This document shows positions 14,185 to 22,699 of a DNA stretch of 37,797 nucleotides, one piece after another. The position numbers were made by a program, and so were the translations under genes. A model generated the notes under the pieces. It saw nothing but the letters and a program-made list of their open reading frames with translations. It made no database searches and was not told the DNA's origin. Each line of letters opens with the position of its first letter. The first letter of the stretch is position 1. Source of the stretch: a virus; the IMG/VR virus record IMGVR_UViG_3300021338_000001, positions 1 through 37,797 of that record; one strand, written 5' to 3'.

Positions 14185-15067
14185 TAACTTATTTAACAAC
14201 TTGATAGTTACTGACTCAGTACAGGGCGCTGAGTTAGTGCCGATGAGTAATAATGTTTTTGTACTTGGCAGCGAGGATGGTTCAGGCGGTGGCATTGATG
14301 GTACTGGCGGCATTTGCAAAAGCATTATAGGCTTTAGAAACTCAATCCTAACCTCAACAGTAAGCGGCCAGCAAGAGGACTTAAACTATCCTTTCTCTAA
14401 CTGCTTAGACTATCGAGACAATACGCAATATAGCCCATCCATCAATAGCGGCTCAGTCGTTATTGAGTTTACCCAGACTGCTAACATTGATATTGATTAC
14501 ATTGGTATTGCTATTCATAACGGGAGAACGGCTAATTTAGTTGGCTCGCTTGAAGTGCAAATAAATGGTGTCTGGGAGGTGGTGGCAACGTTTACGCCCA
14601 TTGGTGACTTGCGCACTATATGCGAGAAGTTTGGCACTGTATCAAGTCGAAAACAGCGCCTAACGCTTAACTTTGAATCTAAATTGTATATAGGCACTAT
14701 CTACATGGGTAAGTCTTGGGAGTTTGATAGAATGCCTAACGTTGGCTTTACTCCTGCAAACTCTAACAATATTGATGAAGTTGTTAATTTTCAATCAAAC
14801 ACAGGTCAATTCATAATCTCAAGACGCAAGCAAATTGGTTACGCTCAAAGCGGTGATTTTGACTTTATTGCATTTGATGACATTAATGTGAGCTACATTG
14901 ACTATATGCACCATGTAAAAGATGGGAAGCCGTTTTTTATGAAGTGGGACAGCGAGGCAAATCAAAACATTTTCGGGCAGCACGCAAACCCTAACAACTT
15001 GAGAGCACCAAACTACACAAGCCCAAACACCGCAACATTCAGTTTTGAAATGGTGGGGTATAACTAA
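14177..15067 (+). CDS. Distal tail / tail tip protein
   Basis: The 296-aa protein sits between the tape measure and the large hub-like protein, where distal tail proteins are encoded. It is beta-rich: a jelly-roll-like middle (VVIEFTQTANIDIDYIG, LVGSLEVQINGVWEVV) resembles a carbohydrate-binding or discoidin-type module, and the C-terminal part (FIISRRKQIGYAQSG, KPFFMKWDSEA) looks like the structural base. A Gly-rich stretch (SGGGIDGTGG) separates off the first 40 residues. I cannot name the exact family. Role: connecting tube to tip, possibly with sugar binding (inference). Confidence 0.65.
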   Translation: MADNLFNNLIVTDSVQGAELVPMSNNVFVLGSEDGSGGGIDGTGGICKSIIGFRNSILTSTVSGQQEDLNYPFSNCLDYRDNTQYSPSINSGSVVIEFTQTANIDIDYIGIAIHNGRTANLVGSLEVQINGVWEVVATFTPIGDLRTICEKFGTVSSRKQRLTLNFESKLYIGTIYMGKSWEFDRMPNVGFTPANSNNIDEVVNFQSNTGQFIISRRKQIGYAQSGDFDFIAFDDINVSYIDYMHHVKDGKPFFMKWDSEANQNIFGQHANPNNLRAPNYTSPNTATFSFEMVGYN

Positions 15068-17670
15068 TGTCATTTGATAACAATAAGAGCCTACACGGAA
15101 CAAAGGTAATTCAAGCTGTTGCTATATATCCAAACGCTTGCAGATACTCAACGCCAGAAGCGCTTGCTGCTGGCCAAGTTATCTCTGGCGGTGATTACTC
15201 AGATAGCTATACAGGCAATATAACTGTATCAGGTGGCGATTTAACCATATTCACGGCGCAATCTAACGAATACCTAAAAATAGGCAAAGAGCTAGCTAAA
15301 TGCTCAGTGGTTAACGCTACAACTGTAAACATTACAGCTAGAGCGCAACTAGGTACTACAGCGGAGGCGATGGTAAGCGGACAGGTGATAAGGGTTTTGC
15401 ATGGCGGCGAGGCTGACGGCTCGTGTCGTGGCTACCCTAAGAGACCAGACGGTAAGGGTTGCTCAACTGATGACAGTTTTGACGCCAATGTAACTAGAGA
15501 GTTTTTGATAACCGATACTCAGTTAGTAGCTGGTGAGATTTATTACAACGGGTTGCGCTCAATTAGTCATAGCCCGACAATTTTAAAGCCAGGTAAGGAG
15601 ATTGCTAAAAACGCGAGTGTAACAGTAACTATTAGCGATAATACTGATGATGATGTTTATTCTGTGCCATACCCAAGCGTTAGAAATAGCCGCTCAACTT
15701 ACTTGCGCAAATTACACGCTCGCACCGGTGGGTATCTACGCAACCGCAAAATGATAGTGCACTCAGGTTTTACTTTTGGTAATACATTCGACCCAAGCGA
15801 ATGCATATCAAGAGAGTATATAATTGATGACTTTAATATCAGCAATGATGATGTTGTAACTATTCGCGGTGTTGATCCACTTATCTTTACCGAGGAAGCA
15901 AAAGCGAAAACTCACGATGTTGGTGCAGGCGTATTGTTAGCCGATATTGATAATACATCAACTCAAATCACGCTTAAAAACTTTGCTGTTGGCGAGTATG
16001 GCGCAGACACAGAAAGCGGTACGGTTTTAATCGATAGCGAGCTAATTGATTACACTGTAAATGATAGCGCCACAGGTGTTTTAGATATCGTAAACCGTGG
16101 TGTTGGTGGTAGCACTCAAAAAGACCACAAAATAAACGCGTCCGTTCAAAAATGCTTAGTCTTAACTGATTTCAATCCAATAACTGAAATTGTTAATATT
16201 CTGCAAGCTCGCACAATGATAGAAAGTCGTTTTTATGATGATTACACTGCTGTTACTGCTACTGTACCAAATAACAGCGGCACTGTTTACGTACCAAAAC
16301 CTGAAAGCATTAAGTCATTTATAAACTCGATCATTAGATCATGGGCTGAAAATAACATTAGCTTATACTTTGATGAGCTTGCTAAAAAGATAAGGATTAA
16401 AGCGGTTGGAGACTTTGAACAACAACCTATAACGATTACAGACACCGACATTAAGCGTGATAGCGTTCGCATTGATAATAAGTATCAAGATCAAATTACT
16501 CGCGCTTCAATCGGTTTTGCGCCATTTGACGCAAGCAAGAAGGTTAATGATGAAAACAGTTCAATATTGTTCCAATCAATCAATTTGCAAGCAGAATCAA
16601 GCGGCACACTTGAGCCTCAGGAAGATAAAACGTTTTACTCTAAATTCTTAACCTCTAGCGACACTGACGTAAGCATTGCTGTTGGCGGTGTGTCGCGTAT
16701 TGCAAACGTAAACACCAAGCCACCGCAAGAATACACAATGACACTAGACTATGAAAGTTACGGCAATGTATCAGGCGGCAAAGTTGAAGAGGGTGAGATA
16801 ATAAACGTTAAGACTGAGCTATCTATAGATGATGACGGCCAGCCAATGTCGCAAAACCTGCAAATTCTTAGTATTAAAGATGATATGAAAAACAAGCAGG
16901 TGCAAGTTAAAGCTGTTACGTATCAAGACGTTATAAATGAGCAGGACTTTGATTTTGTTATCAATGAGAATAAAGAAAACTATGTATTAAGTGATGAATT
17001 TGCGCCCACTGACGCTGGTGAGCACACTGTTTTTATCGCTTCAAATGTAACCATTGGTGCAACATCATCGAGCGGCTTTGCTTTTGATACTGGCGCTCAA
17101 AACGCTGGTGTAACACTTAGGGTAATTCATCGCGGGCAAATTCTAGGGGCTGGTGGTGATGGCGCAGCAGGGCCAATTGCTAGAGCGCCAAACCCTAACG
17201 ACAATCCGCAAAGGGTTGTTGCGAGTGGATTAAATGGCCTGAATGGTGGTGACGCAATAAACATTACAGTGCCGACCACAATAGATGCTACGCAGGGCGT
17301 TATTTACGCAGGCGGCGGCGGCGCACCATCAACCGATTCAATAGCTGATAGCTCTGTCAATCCATTTTTCTTAAGTGGCGGCAATGGCGGCAGTGGCGGG
17401 CAGGGCTATATCGGCGGCAATGGCGGCAATGGCGGCTCTGCAATAGTTGAGGGTGAGCTAGACGAAGATGCGGGCATAGATGGTGTTGACGGTTCGCGCT
17501 CAGGTCCTGGCTCCTTGGCTGGTCTAAGTGCTGGCGCATGGGGTGAAGACTCTGATTCAAACTTACAAAGCGGCGAAGCGGGTCAAGCAGGTTACGCAAT
17601 ACGCAGCAACGGAAATAGTGTTACAATTATCGGTGACAATGACGCAACAATTCGCGGAAAGAGAGACTAA
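15067..17670 (+). CDS. Tail hub / tip protein with glycine-rich end
   Basis: The 867-aa protein is the largest structural protein after the distal tail protein and before the spike, the place of the tail hub (gp27/gpJ-like). Residues about 1-660 are beta-rich hub-type sequence; PITITDTDIKRDSVRIDNKY and TLDYESYGNVSGGKVEEGE resemble phage tail proteins annotated upstream of fibres. From about 690 the sequence becomes strongly Gly-rich (GGAGAPST-like, SGGNGGSGGQGYIGGNGG), with short loops, ending IRGKRD. That end resembles polyglycine-type adhesin tips, suggesting host receptor contact. Bases 17377-17440 encode it with GGCGGCAATGGC repeats that could vary by slippage. Confidence 0.72.
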   Translation: MSFDNNKSLHGTKVIQAVAIYPNACRYSTPEALAAGQVISGGDYSDSYTGNITVSGGDLTIFTAQSNEYLKIGKELAKCSVVNATTVNITARAQLGTTAEAMVSGQVIRVLHGGEADGSCRGYPKRPDGKGCSTDDSFDANVTREFLITDTQLVAGEIYYNGLRSISHSPTILKPGKEIAKNASVTVTISDNTDDDVYSVPYPSVRNSRSTYLRKLHARTGGYLRNRKMIVHSGFTFGNTFDPSECISREYIIDDFNISNDDVVTIRGVDPLIFTEEAKAKTHDVGAGVLLADIDNTSTQITLKNFAVGEYGADTESGTVLIDSELIDYTVNDSATGVLDIVNRGVGGSTQKDHKINASVQKCLVLTDFNPITEIVNILQARTMIESRFYDDYTAVTATVPNNSGTVYVPKPESIKSFINSIIRSWAENNISLYFDELAKKIRIKAVGDFEQQPITITDTDIKRDSVRIDNKYQDQITRASIGFAPFDASKKVNDENSSILFQSINLQAESSGTLEPQEDKTFYSKFLTSSDTDVSIAVGGVSRIANVNTKPPQEYTMTLDYESYGNVSGGKVEEGEIINVKTELSIDDDGQPMSQNLQILSIKDDMKNKQVQVKAVTYQDVINEQDFDFVINENKENYVLSDEFAPTDAGEHTVFIASNVTIGATSSSGFAFDTGAQNAGVTLRVIHRGQILGAGGDGAAGPIARAPNPNDNPQRVVASGLNGLNGGDAINITVPTTIDATQGVIYAGGGGAPSTDSIADSSVNPFFLSGGNGGSGGQGYIGGNGGNGGSAIVEGELDEDAGIDGVDGSRSGPGSLAGLSAGAWGEDSDSNLQSGEAGQAGYAIRSNGNSVTIIGDNDATIRGKRD

Positions 17671-17673
17671 AAC

Positions 17674-19818
17674 ATGGCATTACAATCATTTACTATAACT
17701 ATAGGCGCGCTAACTGATGCGGGTAATAATGGTAAAAACTATGTAAACAATCAACCCGTTTACATTAAAAAAACCAACGGTACGCTGGCGAGTATTTATC
17801 GCGATTTAGCAGGTACATCGCAAATTTCTCAAGATGGACTATCTAACGTAACAAACTCAAAAGGTCAGTTTACTTTCTTTGTTGATGCTGGCGATTACAA
17901 TGCAGAATATCAAAGCCAAGTTACACCGATTACAGTTGTAGGCCCTGATTACTTCAACAATCGAATTGATGAGGCTGTAAATCAAATTATTTTAGATTTA
18001 TCTACTTCTCGCGGGTTTAGGGTGCGAGGTACTTTTGCAGCTGGCTTTACTTATGAATTGCCTAATGATGTAGGTTTGGATGTTAGTGGAAACGCATGGA
18101 TTTATACTGATGTCAACGCCTTACCTTTTACTGTACCCGCTGCGACAACGCCAAGCTTTCCAACTTATACGCAAGTAACATTTAATCAGGCTTCAAATGT
18201 TAGTGACTCGCAAGGAACTAACGTGCAAGACTACATAAATAAAAATTTAACACCGTTTGAAACGGTTTCAGACATGCGAGCCTATGACTTTTCGAGCATT
18301 CAAGGTGGATCAAGAGTGGAGTGGAGTGGTTACTATGTTGATAATGATGGCGGAGGAAACGAGGGTATAGTTAGAACTGGAGATTCTACCGGTTTAACTG
18401 ACGATGGTGGATCTATCTTTGTTATAGTTAACGACCCTGTTAATGGTGTTTGGGTTGAAGCTAACCTGAAAGGGGAAACAGTAAATCCTCTCAAGTTTGG
18501 CGCTTTAGAATACCCAGTCGATAGCACAACACAGTTACAAAACGCCTTTAATTACAGTAAGTCAATTGAATTTAAAAAAGGGGTTTACGGCTACTCAACC
18601 CTTGCAGTGACGGATGATGCAATAGTAAATCTAAATGGCGCAACCTTAAAGCAAGTTGAGTATAGTGGTGACGCCTTAATTATAGACGGTTCAAACGTTT
18701 TGCTGAAAAATGGAATTATAGAGTCAAACCCGTCAGCAACAAATAGCAATAATGACGGAGTAAAAATAAATAGTGATAACTGTAAACTAGATAATATTGT
18801 AGTGGATGGTTACTATTACTCTATAGATGTAAGGGCCGATAACTGCACGCTAGAAAAAACTAAATCAATCAACTCTCTTTATGCCGGTGTGAGATTATTT
18901 GTTGGTGGTACTTTTAAAAGCTTTAGCCTGCTAAATCACACTAGCGAGGATTACGCGGTAAAAGGTTTAGTCGTAAACGGTACAGGATTTATAGATACAA
19001 TAGTAATAGACAACTACAACTCAAGCATTGACGGTATATCAACACCAGTTGACGCTATGAATGATTTACTAATTGATTCTGGTGAACCTGCAAGCACTAT
19101 AAACGTCGGTGTTTGCAAGTTGTTAAACTCAAGATCCAGAACGGCAGGATCAGGAAACAAGATACTAAACACTGGAAAGATCATAATCGAAAACACTGAA
19201 TTAAAAGTGGATAGAACCTATTCAAGCGGATATGGTTTATTATCTACAGCAGATACCGTACTAAAGGATGTAGAGGCGAACAATCGAATTCACGCTAGAA
19301 ACCTAACTGTAGACAGGTTGAAGTTTAAAGATTGCGTTACAGGTCTGGCCGAGCTAATAGGTTTAATTGGTGGCGGGGATAAAGCCGACCTAAGAGATTT
19401 GGACTACTCTGATACTAACACCACGATAAGCGGTCAAGTGATTAGACTAGACAGAAGCACGTCAAAAGATGAGTTCATCAAGCTTGGAAATATTAAAGGA
19501 GATGGGGTGTCAACCTTGCTTGGTGTTTTCACGGCTCCAACGAATAGGATTGGCTTTCTTGAGCTTCAAGGCTCGTTACAGGATGTTGCAACCATCTCAA
19601 CTGTTAGCGTTTACAGAGATTCGTTGTTTGTCAGAATTAGTCCGAATCAAAGACGCTTCGGTGCTAGAGCATCAGCACCGACGTCTGGCGACTATACTGT
19701 TGGCGACATACACCCAATCTCTACATTAAGCGCATCATCAACACATTCGGAGTATGTTTGCGTACAAGATGGCAATCCTGGGACTTGGTACTATCAAAAT
19801 CCTATAACAAGTATTTAG
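17674..19818 (+). CDS. Tail fibre / tailspike with beta-helix
   Basis: The 714-aa protein is the last structural gene. The N-terminal 140 residues (FTITIGALTDAGNNGKNY, QPVYIKKTNGTLASIYRD) should be the virion attachment part. From about residue 270 a long run of short strands and Asn/Asp turns (LNGATLKQVEYSGDALIIDG, VKINSDNCKLDNIVVDGYYY) indicates a right-handed parallel beta-helix of the pectate-lyase type seen in tailspikes. The end (APTSGDYTVGD, then CVQDGNPGTWYY) is a common phage-spike C-terminal motif. Depolymerase activity is possible, but no catalytic triad can be assigned by eye. A bidirectional terminator follows. Confidence 0.82.
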   Translation: MALQSFTITIGALTDAGNNGKNYVNNQPVYIKKTNGTLASIYRDLAGTSQISQDGLSNVTNSKGQFTFFVDAGDYNAEYQSQVTPITVVGPDYFNNRIDEAVNQIILDLSTSRGFRVRGTFAAGFTYELPNDVGLDVSGNAWIYTDVNALPFTVPAATTPSFPTYTQVTFNQASNVSDSQGTNVQDYINKNLTPFETVSDMRAYDFSSIQGGSRVEWSGYYVDNDGGGNEGIVRTGDSTGLTDDGGSIFVIVNDPVNGVWVEANLKGETVNPLKFGALEYPVDSTTQLQNAFNYSKSIEFKKGVYGYSTLAVTDDAIVNLNGATLKQVEYSGDALIIDGSNVLLKNGIIESNPSATNSNNDGVKINSDNCKLDNIVVDGYYYSIDVRADNCTLEKTKSINSLYAGVRLFVGGTFKSFSLLNHTSEDYAVKGLVVNGTGFIDTIVIDNYNSSIDGISTPVDAMNDLLIDSGEPASTINVGVCKLLNSRSRTAGSGNKILNTGKIIIENTELKVDRTYSSGYGLLSTADTVLKDVEANNRIHARNLTVDRLKFKDCVTGLAELIGLIGGGDKADLRDLDYSDTNTTISGQVIRLDRSTSKDEFIKLGNIKGDGVSTLLGVFTAPTNRIGFLELQGSLQDVATISTVSVYRDSLFVRISPNQRRFGARASAPTSGDYTVGDIHPISTLSASSTHSEYVCVQDGNPGTWYYQNPITSI

Positions 19819-19827
19819 CTATGTTAT

Positions 19828-19857
19828 AAGCCCGCTTTAATTAGCGGGTTTCTTTTT
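19828..19857. terminator. Bidirectional terminator between spike and holin
   Basis: AAGCCCGCT pairs with AGCGGGTTT around TTAATT, followed by CTTTTTT. It ends the late + operon and, read on minus, the lysis operon whose stop codon lies in the loop. Confidence 0.85.
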
Positions 19858-20359
19858 TAATCCAATCCTTTAACTTACTTCCGATTGTAGAGCCAAAGCG
19901 GTAATTCATTACCTGCTGACGCTCTTGCATCAACTGGTTAACAATACCGCCAATTAACGCACTCAGCGCCATTGATACGTCTTTACTTAAATCTAATTGC
20001 ATTACATAGATAAAAGCGTAAACGCCCACACCGATTAACAGCGGGTTTAAATACATAACAACATAGCTAAGGTTTTTAGTTACCTCATCATTGTTATGCT
20101 CGCGTGCGTGCTGAATATCTTCAAGATGCAACTCAAGCTCTTTCAGTATTGATTGTTCATGCAGTTTAAAAAACTCAGGCGAATCTTGCACTTTGCTAAG
20201 TGCTTTTTGCGGATCCGACTCACCCGTGAATTCTTTTGCAGCTTCAAAGATTGTGCTTGCAATCGCCTTGGCTTTTGGTGATTCAATCTTCGACTCGATT
20301 ATCTTTGGTATGTACTTGCTCGCTGCTGATACTGCAAGCTGTATTAATAGTGGACTCAT
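19841..20359 (-). CDS. Holin, GTA-type 3TM family
   Basis: The 172-aa protein has the layout of the 'holin of 3TMs, for gene-transfer release' family. It has a long N-terminal amphipathic and charged region (KYIPKIIESKIESPKAKAIA) and a helix LKELELHLEDIQHAREHNND. Then come hydrophobic segments at about 97-120 (YVVMYLNPLLIGVGVYAFIY) and 128-145 (VSMALSALIGGIVNQLM), and a basic tail. Holins open the inner membrane to release endolysin. It is the last gene of the minus-strand lysis unit, four bases overlapping the gene upstream. Confidence 0.82.
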   Translation of the reverse strand: MSPLLIQLAVSAASKYIPKIIESKIESPKAKAIASTIFEAAKEFTGESDPQKALSKVQDSPEFFKLHEQSILKELELHLEDIQHAREHNNDEVTKNLSYVVMYLNPLLIGVGVYAFIYVMQLDLSKDVSMALSALIGGIVNQLMQERQQVMNYRFGSTIGSKLKDWIKKETR

Positions 20360-20538
20360 TGCGTTAACCTCGCCATAACTGCGATTAATAATAAAAAGAA
20401 CATAACAAAGCAGTAAAAATTACGCTCAATTACCTTCTTTCTTAACTTGATGTTTTCTTTAATTAGAGCATGAGGGTCATGCGGGTTACATTCGCATTGC
20501 TCTGTTTCTTGCTCTTGGGTGTCTATGTGAGCTGTCAT
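20356..20538 (-). CDS. Small C-terminally anchored membrane protein in lysis cluster, 60 aa
   Basis: This 60-aa protein lies between endolysin and holin, overlapping both by four bases. The first 35 residues are polar with a Cys pair (EQCECNPHDPH) and a basic stretch (KLRKKVIERN), followed by one hydrophobic segment (FYCFVMFFLLLIAVMARL) at the C-terminus. Position suggests a lysis accessory: holin regulator, antiholin or spanin-like. There is no lipobox or N-terminal signal, so a classical Rz/Rz1 spanin is not supported. Confidence 0.65.
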   Translation of the reverse strand: MTAHIDTQEQETEQCECNPHDPHALIKENIKLRKKVIERNFYCFVMFFLLLIAVMARLTQ

Positions 20539-21035
20539 AACTTAACCTTTAAAATTCCATGCTCTTCTATTTTAGCTAGCCACTTTTGAAAGGTGCTCGC
20601 GCCTAAATGCGTATTGTAAACGCGCTTGTAATACCGATAAAACATATCAAGATCTAATGCGGTGCCACCATTGTATTTTGGCAGTGCATGAGGATCCATT
20701 GAGTATTTAAGCCTAGCTATTGCGCAAGCGTATTTAGGTGAGTCAATCAAATCATTATCTGTTGAATTTGAGTAAATTGGGGCTAAATTTCTAATGATTT
20801 GACCAAATTCATTTTTAAGGGCATCGCAATTGGCCCAAATGTCATTGTGAGTCTTTGGCTCCATTTGCCAAATGCCAAGAGCTGGCCCGTTAACTTGCTT
20901 TATAAAGTGACCGCAATCAGATTCAATTGCAGCGGTGCAAAGCAGTAAAAATCTAGCTTCTTCTGAGTTGTAAGACTTACCCATATATTCAAGTGTTGGT
21001 TTGATTATGAAATCGTGTAATTGCTGTGCATTCAT
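20535..21035 (-). CDS. Endolysin, lysozyme/transglycosylase-like
   Basis: The 166-aa protein is the likely peptidoglycan-degrading enzyme. Near the N-terminus LLLCTAAIESDCGHF carries a candidate catalytic Glu38, followed by GPALGIWQMEPKTHNDIW, a motif pattern of lysozyme-superfamily muramidases in marine phages (Gly-x-Trp-Gln-x-Glu). No signal peptide is present, so release would depend on the holin two genes downstream. The start chosen is ATG 21035, seven bases after AAGGAG; GTG 21038 is the alternative. Exact family assignment would need a profile search. Confidence 0.75.
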   Translation of the reverse strand: MNAQQLHDFIIKPTLEYMGKSYNSEEARFLLLCTAAIESDCGHFIKQVNGPALGIWQMEPKTHNDIWANCDALKNEFGQIIRNLAPIYSNSTDNDLIDSPKYACAIARLKYSMDPHALPKYNGGTALDLDMFYRYYKRVYNTHLGASTFQKWLAKIEEHGILKVKL

Positions 21036-21181
21036 CACTCCACTCCTTTAGATTTTAAATAAAGCATATCTTCTGCATTTCTGCGTCGCTCTAAGTTTTT
21101 AGCGGCTTTTTCTTTGTTGCGCCTATTCACTATTGATTTAATCAGTCTATGACGCGATGCTTTTTCTTCAAGTGTTAGCAT
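21035..21181 (-). CDS. Small basic helical protein, 48 aa
   Basis: An uninterrupted 48-codon frame starts at ATG 21181, with GGAG seven bases upstream, and ends in a TGA overlapping the endolysin start. The sequence is strongly basic and helical (MLTLEEKASRHRLIKSI, VNRRNKEKAAKNLERRR), a composition typical of small nucleic-acid-binding or regulatory peptides; no family is recognised. It overlaps the upstream gene by 14 bases. It also carries the AAGGAG ribosome site of the endolysin in its last codons. Confidence 0.7.
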   Translation of the reverse strand: MLTLEEKASRHRLIKSIVNRRNKEKAAKNLERRRNAEDMLYLKSKGVE

Positions 21182-21422
21182 TATCATTCTCCATCTTGGC
21201 TAGTTGGCGCAAAAGCTCAAGCTCTAGCGCCTCGTTATTTGTATTTTGCGCGGTTCTAATCTTGCGCAATAACTCGCATCGTTTAGAGTGTTCATATCTT
21301 GCGCGCTTAGTAAAGTCTAGTGTATTTTTTCGTAATACGTGCATCTCGCCGCAATTAAGCGGTGCGTGCATTTTTAACACTAGGCTATCAATTAAGTCTG
21401 CCTGGTCATTTAAGTAATTCAC
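21168..21422 (-). CDS. Hypothetical protein, 84 aa
   Basis: The 84-aa protein is mostly helical, with a C-terminal Leu/Glu/Lys-rich segment (EALELELLRQLAKMEND) that could form a coiled coil. The centre has CGEMHVLRKNTLDFTKRARYEHSKRC, with two cysteines. No family is recognised. The start at 21422 overlaps the upstream stop by one base, so it is translated in the same minus-strand unit leading to lysis genes. Confidence 0.68.
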   Translation of the reverse strand: MNYLNDQADLIDSLVLKMHAPLNCGEMHVLRKNTLDFTKRARYEHSKRCELLRKIRTAQNTNNEALELELLRQLAKMENDNANT

Positions 21423-21709
21423 TAAGATTCAATCCTCATTTTCTTTTTGTATCTATACCTATATTGAGATGCTTGCTCGCCTGTCATATTTAGACTTTTT
21501 GCAATCTCTTTGATTGGCATATCAGACATTAAAACTTTTAGCTCATTAGCCTTTATCTGCCTATAAGGGCCAGTTAAGCCAAACCTTTTTCTTTCAGCTT
21601 TAATTTTGTAAATGCTGCAACCTGTTATTTCAGATATTTCTTTTATCGACTTGCCACTTTCAATATTAAGCTTTAAAGCAAGCTCGATGTTTTTATTTCT
21701 ATCACTCAT
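21422..21709 (-). CDS. HTH-domain protein, 95 aa
   Basis: Two helix-turn-helix-like segments are visible in 95 residues: SGKSIKEISEITGCSIYKIKAERKR (about 18-42) and MPIKEIAKSLNMTGEQASQYRYRY (about 64-87), both with the small-residue turn expected. The protein is basic and ends KKKMRIES. It is probably a DNA-binding regulator of the minus-strand late/lysis unit, by analogy with NinH-like or antitermination regulators upstream of lysis genes (inference). It overlaps neighbours at both ends by one base. Confidence 0.72.
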   Translation of the reverse strand: MSDRNKNIELALKLNIESGKSIKEISEITGCSIYKIKAERKRFGLTGPYRQIKANELKVLMSDMPIKEIAKSLNMTGEQASQYRYRYKKKMRIES

Positions 21710-22101
21710 TACTTACCACCAAATTGCAATCCTGCAAAAGGGTCTAGTATTGTTTTAACTGGCTTTCTAATTCGCTTTTCTTCAAATGGATCTAAACCAT
21801 TTTCAAGCATCCAAATAAGCTGACCTTGAAACTTTATTGCATTATCAAAAGAGCCAGTGAATAAGAGCTTCATTTTATATCTCACTCGCCACTTTGATGA
21901 GTGTTGCCATTTATCAAAATGAAAAAACGGAATGCCTACGCCGCTATAAGACCATTTGACTCCGCCATTTCTACGCCTGTAGCTTGTAACGGTATTCACG
22001 CTTAAACCAAGAAGTTTTGCTAACTTGCCGCTTTGCAGGTGCGGATTCTGGTCTAGAACCCGCTTTTGCTCATCCGTAAGCTTGTTACGAGGCGTAAGCA
22101 T
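21709..22101 (-). CDS. HTH-domain protein, 130 aa
   Basis: ATG 22101 (MLTPRNKLTDEQKRVLD) is favoured because AAGG lies five bases upstream; ATG 22113 is an alternative. Residues about 17-45 form an HTH: NPHLQSGKLAKLLGLSVNTVTSYRRRNG. The rest has aromatic segments (WSYSGVGIPFFHFDKWQ) resembling the AP2/HNH-associated part of some phage proteins, but no nuclease residues are evident. A regulatory role is likely by its place between a hypothetical gene and another HTH gene. It overlaps the upstream gene by 17 bases. Confidence 0.7.
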   Translation of the reverse strand: MLTPRNKLTDEQKRVLDQNPHLQSGKLAKLLGLSVNTVTSYRRRNGGVKWSYSGVGIPFFHFDKWQHSSKWRVRYKMKLLFTGSFDNAIKFQGQLIWMLENGLDPFEEKRIRKPVKTILDPFAGLQFGGK

Positions 22102-22504
22102 GATAACCTTCATCTAACTGACTAATAACGCCTAGGATGGCAACTGACGCTTTCATATGCGTGAAATACTTGTTAGCTCTTTGAGCGTGCCAACCTGCTG
22201 ACGTTGACTTTAGATCAATTGCATAATGCCAGGCCATTCCAAGTATCTCGTCAGTTTCAGACCAATCATAGTAGCTGTTATCTTCATTTTCATAGCGAAC
22301 TAAAAATTGATTGTATGAGAATTGAAAATACTCAGCTTTATCAGTAAGCCACTTAATCACTAATGAGTCTTTAGCTGGTTTCTGGTTTGCTATTGAGTAA
22401 GCGGCCTTAACTTGGATTACCATTTCATCACTAATGTTAGCGTGAAAGTTTTCGATGTCGTTTTCGTCAATAATTTGACTTAAAAGTAAAGGTGTAAGTT
22501 TCAT
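22085..22504 (-). CDS. Hypothetical protein, 139 aa
   Basis: The 139-aa protein is soluble, acidic in its first half (IIDENDIENFHANISDEM) and rich in aromatic residues in the middle (YFQFSYNQFLVRYENEDNS). No family is recognised. It is the first gene of the minus-strand unit that ends with endolysin and holin. GGAG lies upstream of its ATG 22504, and a GTTATA motif about 55 bases further up probably belongs to its promoter region. Confidence 0.68.
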   Translation of the reverse strand: MKLTPLLLSQIIDENDIENFHANISDEMVIQVKAAYSIANQKPAKDSLVIKWLTDKAEYFQFSYNQFLVRYENEDNSYYDWSETDEILGMAWHYAIDLKSTSAGWHAQRANKYFTHMKASVAILGVISQLDEGYHAYAS

Positions 22505-22557
22505 TATTTATCTCCATTAGTTGATAGTTTGATACTAACTAAGATAAATGAGTTTTT

Positions 22558-22587
22558 GAAATAACATTTAGTTATATGGATATAACA
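22558..22587 (-). promoter_or_regulatory. GTTATA-type intergenic motif, copy 5
   Basis: The core GTTATATGGATATAAC is a perfect palindrome (7-bp arms, 2-base spacer), and the AATAACATTTAG prefix matches copy 4. It lies upstream of the lysis-directed minus-strand unit, just after a terminator. Confidence 0.58.
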
Positions 22588-22592
22588 GAAAT

Positions 22593-22615
22593 AAAAAAGC
22601 CCTCATAAGAGGGCT
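22593..22615 (-). terminator. Terminator of SSB/ERF operon (minus strand)
   Basis: On the minus strand AGCCCTC-TTAT-GAGGGCT is followed by TTTTTT. It separates the recombination genes from the lysis-directed unit. The remaining bases to 22699 hold no gene that I can see. Confidence 0.82.
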
Positions 22616-22699
22616 AGCAAGTAATGGAGTAGTAAAATAGCAGAGTTGGGGAGACAATGCCTTTTTGAATATTATTTCACTACTCTGGTTTAGTCAAAT

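Noticed and set aside
19817-19830. Ninth copy of the GTTATA motif
   Set aside because: It overlaps the spike stop codon and terminator arm and matches only part of the consensus.
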